The notes under the pieces were generated by a model, which was not told where the DNA came from, searched no databases, and worked only from the letters and a program-made list of their open reading frames with translations. DNA of 64,000 bases, from contig JAQNBH010000022.1 in the NCBI GenBank assembly GCA_028752905.1, forward strand, positions 186,001 through 250,000, read 5' to 3'. Of this stretch, positions 63,131 to 64,000 are shown one piece after another (position 1 is the stretch's first letter; each line of letters begins with the position of its first letter). This DNA is from Cladorhizidae sp. MBARI D1340-BT2. Lineage: Eukaryota > Porifera > Demospongiae > Poecilosclerida > Cladorhizidae. Made by a program: the position numbers and the translations under genes.

Positions 63131-64000
63131 CTAAAGGTAGGCCTCTCTCTGTTCTCTCTCTTGATACCAAACATCCGTATATTCTGCATACATAGAATCA
63201 CAAGATAGGTTTCTCTATGTGTTCTCTATCTTGATGCTAAACAGGTTAGCTTCATAGATTCTCCACACTTTACTGTATAAACTTGATATATAGCTATTAA
63301 GATAGGTCTCTCCCTGTGCTCTCTGTTGATATCAAACATCCATAATATTCTGCACACTTCACTGTAATGGACTTGATATGATTCGAATGATAGGTTTCAT
63401 TATGTGTTCTCTATCTTGATATTTGCCCTAATTTGGTCTATATGTTTCTCATTTTCCCCCCAAAAATCTTGTTATTTTGCCGTAAAGCTCATAACTTTTC
63501 TACACTTTACCCAAAAAAGATAATTTTTATATCACCGGATAGCCCTTCTAATTATCTGTCTTTTGTACGTGCCAAAATTTTGAGTACTCTAAGTATTAGC
63601 AAGTTATGGTGATTTGAAGTGGTAAGGTTTGCGATCTTTCCTGGCGTTTTCCAGTTGCCAAAGCGGTGGCCTGCTAGTGAAAAACCACTACATTTATTGA
63701 TAATCTGTTGACATGTTGCAGATAAGGGACTTCTCTATCAGTTGACAAACTCTGGGACTTTGGTCCTGTTAATTAGGGCAGTTATGAATTGTACTCTTAC
63801 TTGATGCTAAACATGTTAGCTTCGTAGATTATCCACACTTCACTGAATAGACTTGATGTATAGCTATTAAGATAGGACTCTCTAAGTGCTCTCTCTTGAT
63901 ACCAAACATCCATATATTCTGCACACTTCACTGTAATGGACTTGCAAGATAGGTATCTCTCAGTGTTCTCTATCTTGAGCTAAACATGTTAGCTTCATAG
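63131..64000. repeat. Monomer 72, G then D-like mosaic, partial (870 bp)
   Basis: Class G to about site 540, then CTGCTAGTG, A599, C620 and GGTCCTG as at 55305. Cut by the window end 38 bp short of a full monomer. Confidence 0.9.

Larger units (their letters stand above)
1..64000. repeat. Satellite DNA array, 908 bp monomer with 735 bp short form
   Basis: The entire window is head-to-tail copies of one monomer; I anchored each monomer at CTAAAGGTAGG. Typical spacing is 908 bp; short forms are 735, 739 or 733 bp. No unique DNA interrupts the array. Site numbers in the entries below are positions in the first monomer (1-908). Classes by reading: A has C240, A496, C582; B has G193, G496, T582; C has T381, A394, A405, G420, T492; D has C29, A203, C383, T389, A502, A599, C620; E has T242, A350, T380, A395, C464; F has T255, C325, G366, C383, T461; G is B-like with C193, C582 and T141. 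Functional role is not shown by the sequence; large satellites of this kind are usual in eukaryotic heterochromatin and centromeres. Confidence 0.98.
53662..64000. repeat. Right-hand subfamily domain
   Basis: Twelve monomers marked by substitutions rare or absent to the left: T at site 141 (ACACTTTACTG), T at site 886 (CTTCATTGAA), CTAATAACG, TTATACGTG, CCCCACAAAAA and GGTCCTG. Short class C-prime monomers of 735 bp occur at 53662, 58029 and 61488, each followed by class F-prime. Intervals between them are 4367 bp (735 plus four times 908) and 3459 bp (735 plus three times 908). Confidence 0.85.

Noticed and set aside
1..64000. CRISPR array
   Set aside because: Repeats are hundreds of bases long with no unique spacers of 25-50 bp and no cas genes.
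1..64000. Ribosomal DNA spacer repeats
   Set aside because: Spacer subrepeats can look like this, but no 18S, 5.8S, 25/28S or 5S sequence occurs anywhere in 64 kb.
1..64000. Telomeric repeats or simple microsatellites
   Set aside because: No TTAGGG, TTTAGGG or TTAGG arrays; only short CT-rich tracts such as CTCTCTCTG belonging to the half-repeats.

Overview
The whole 64 kb window is one uninterrupted, head-to-tail satellite DNA array. I found no credible protein-coding gene, rRNA, tRNA, CRISPR array, intact transposon or unique flanking DNA. The array enters at position 1 and leaves at 64000, so neither edge is visible. This, together with the AT-rich noncoding sequence and the layered higher-order repeats, points to heterochromatin of a eukaryotic chromosome (centromeric, pericentromeric or subtelomeric). 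Nothing in the sequence identifies the species or even the kingdom.

The repeat is nested. (1) Half-repeats of about 68-97 bp, each starting near GATAGG, come in two alternating kinds. (2) Pairs of them form subrepeats of 165, 173 and 185 bp. (3) Three subrepeats plus a unrelated 385 bp core make a 908 bp monomer (185+385+173+165). (4) Shorter monomers of 735 bp (733 and 739 with small indels) lack exactly one 173 bp subrepeat. (5) Monomers fall into sequence classes (called A to G here) that recur in fixed orders as higher-order repeats (HORs) of 3.5 to 12.5 kb. I place 71 complete monomer intervals and one partial one; one interval (4202-5679) is two monomers fused by a 165 bp deletion.

Layout. 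1-9880: a five-monomer HOR (classes A, short B, A, B, short C; 4201 bp), with the end of one copy, one copy carrying the 165 bp deletion (4036 bp) and one full copy. 9881-14423: transition (A, B, D, B, E). 14424-53661: a long HOR domain in which each copy starts with a 733 bp class F monomer with its own deletion junction; starts at 14424, 26051, 38586 and 44767. Copies differ by gained or lost monomers, and the last contains an internal 4-monomer duplication. 53662-64000: a distinct subfamily marked by new shared substitutions, with its own 4-monomer HOR of 3459 bp.

The most interesting points are: the 385 bp core, which has a 10 bp inverted repeat near its ends and is flanked by a diverged duplication of satellite sequence, as if a small mobile element had inserted into an older simple satellite and been amplified with it; a GC-richer block of overlapping short hairpins in the core that is almost unchanged in every monomer while its surroundings vary; and indel breakpoints that fall in subrepeat homology, a direct record of unequal exchange at subrepeat, monomer and HOR scale. 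Subrepeat lengths lie near a nucleosome repeat, so 908 bp could hold five nucleosomes and 735 bp four; that is inference.
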